DNA from: an uncultured Desulfobacter sp.
GTDB lineage: Bacteria > Desulfobacterota > Desulfobacteria > Desulfobacterales > Desulfobacteraceae
DNA: 64,000 nucleotides
Assembly (NCBI RefSeq): GCF_963665355.1
Contig: NZ_OY762229.1
Coordinates: 1,984,001-2,048,000, forward strand
Direction of reading: 5' to 3'
Shown here: one piece after another, positions 63,859 through 64,000 of the stretch
Numbering within the stretch: the stretch's first letter is position 1
Layout of the letters: each line of letters opens with the position of its first letter
Notes under the pieces: model-generated
Told to the model about the DNA's origin: nothing
The model's input: the letters and a program-made list of their open reading frames with translations, nothing else
Database searches by the model: none
Made by a program: the position numbers and the translations under genes

Positions 63859-64000
63859 AGGGTTTCACCTTTGCTGTACAGTTGAGTTAAGAGCATGGGA
63901 CGGCTTGCAGGATGGGTGCCAGGGGAACTGTATGTGATTGATTATGAAAGACGTCTTTGCAGATGGATGACTGCTCGTTTGAGATCTAACAGCCTTATTT
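63859..64000. other. Right edge
   Basis: About 140 bases without a recognisable coding or regulatory feature. Confidence 0.4.

Overview
The window looks like chromosomal DNA of a complete-oxidising, sulfate-reducing member of the Desulfobacterales (Desulfobacter-like). This is inferred from protein style: an SdhCAB complex of the menaquinone/cytochrome b558 type, several acetate and carboxylate transporters, TRAP transporters and many Cache/PAS sensors. No rRNA, tRNA, CRISPR array or intact insertion sequence was seen.

Layout. 1-3.5 kb: the 5' part of a PHP-zinc-finger-UvrD helicase fusion (minus strand, running off the left edge) and a thioredoxin-HEAT protein. 3.5-8.4 kb: sdhCAB behind a good sigma-70 promoter, then a membrane protein of unknown function. 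8.5-11.9 kb: a minus-strand trio of DUF3482 GTPase, DUF2868 membrane protein and a small acidic protein. 12-16.9 kb: cobalamin riboswitch and cobT, a pRiA4b ORF-3-like protein, a DEAD-box RNA helicase, an orphan NarL-type response regulator and a rhodanese lipoprotein. 17.2-20.9 kb: a TRAP transporter operon (tatT-dctP-dctQ-dctM). 21-24.7 kb: NfeD-NfeD-flotillin operon. 24.8-32.9 kb: aldehyde dehydrogenase, MFS permease, zinc-dependent phospholipase-C-like protein with a G12 tract at its ribosome binding site, gntR-trpBA, and ornithine aminotransferase.

33-52.6 kb is the accessory heart of the window. It holds acetate uptake genes (DUF485-actP, satP), a DUF3360 permease, the decayed remains of at least two further carboxylate/anion transporters plus one unassigned membrane-protein remnant, and four large paralogous membrane proteins. 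Each paralog joins an extracytoplasmic Cache domain and a PAS domain to a DUF294 (GlnD-like) nucleotidyltransferase. Two carry paired CBS domains and two carry instead a cytoplasmic N-terminal domain resembling DUF6915. One CBS-type paralog lies directly upstream of a PAS-containing sigma-54 activator gene. Past that gene, on the same strand, is a sequence that matches the sigma-54 -24/-12 consensus exactly and points at satP. Sensor, activator, promoter and acetate transporter therefore form a compact candidate circuit without a histidine kinase. I consider this the best candidate for an undescribed system.

52.7-57.2 kb: a two-gene operon of an SPFH (HflK/HflC-like) membrane protein and a 1102-residue protein with two AAA+ modules and a C-terminal Lon-type peptidase domain, a second candidate for an unusual system. 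57.6-61.5 kb: pstSCAB with a terminator/attenuator after pstS and a possible Pho box. 61.6-63.9 kb: a Fic-fold protein lacking the catalytic histidine and a radical SAM protein.

All calls come from reading sequence and translations by eye. No database search was run, so family names are recognition calls.
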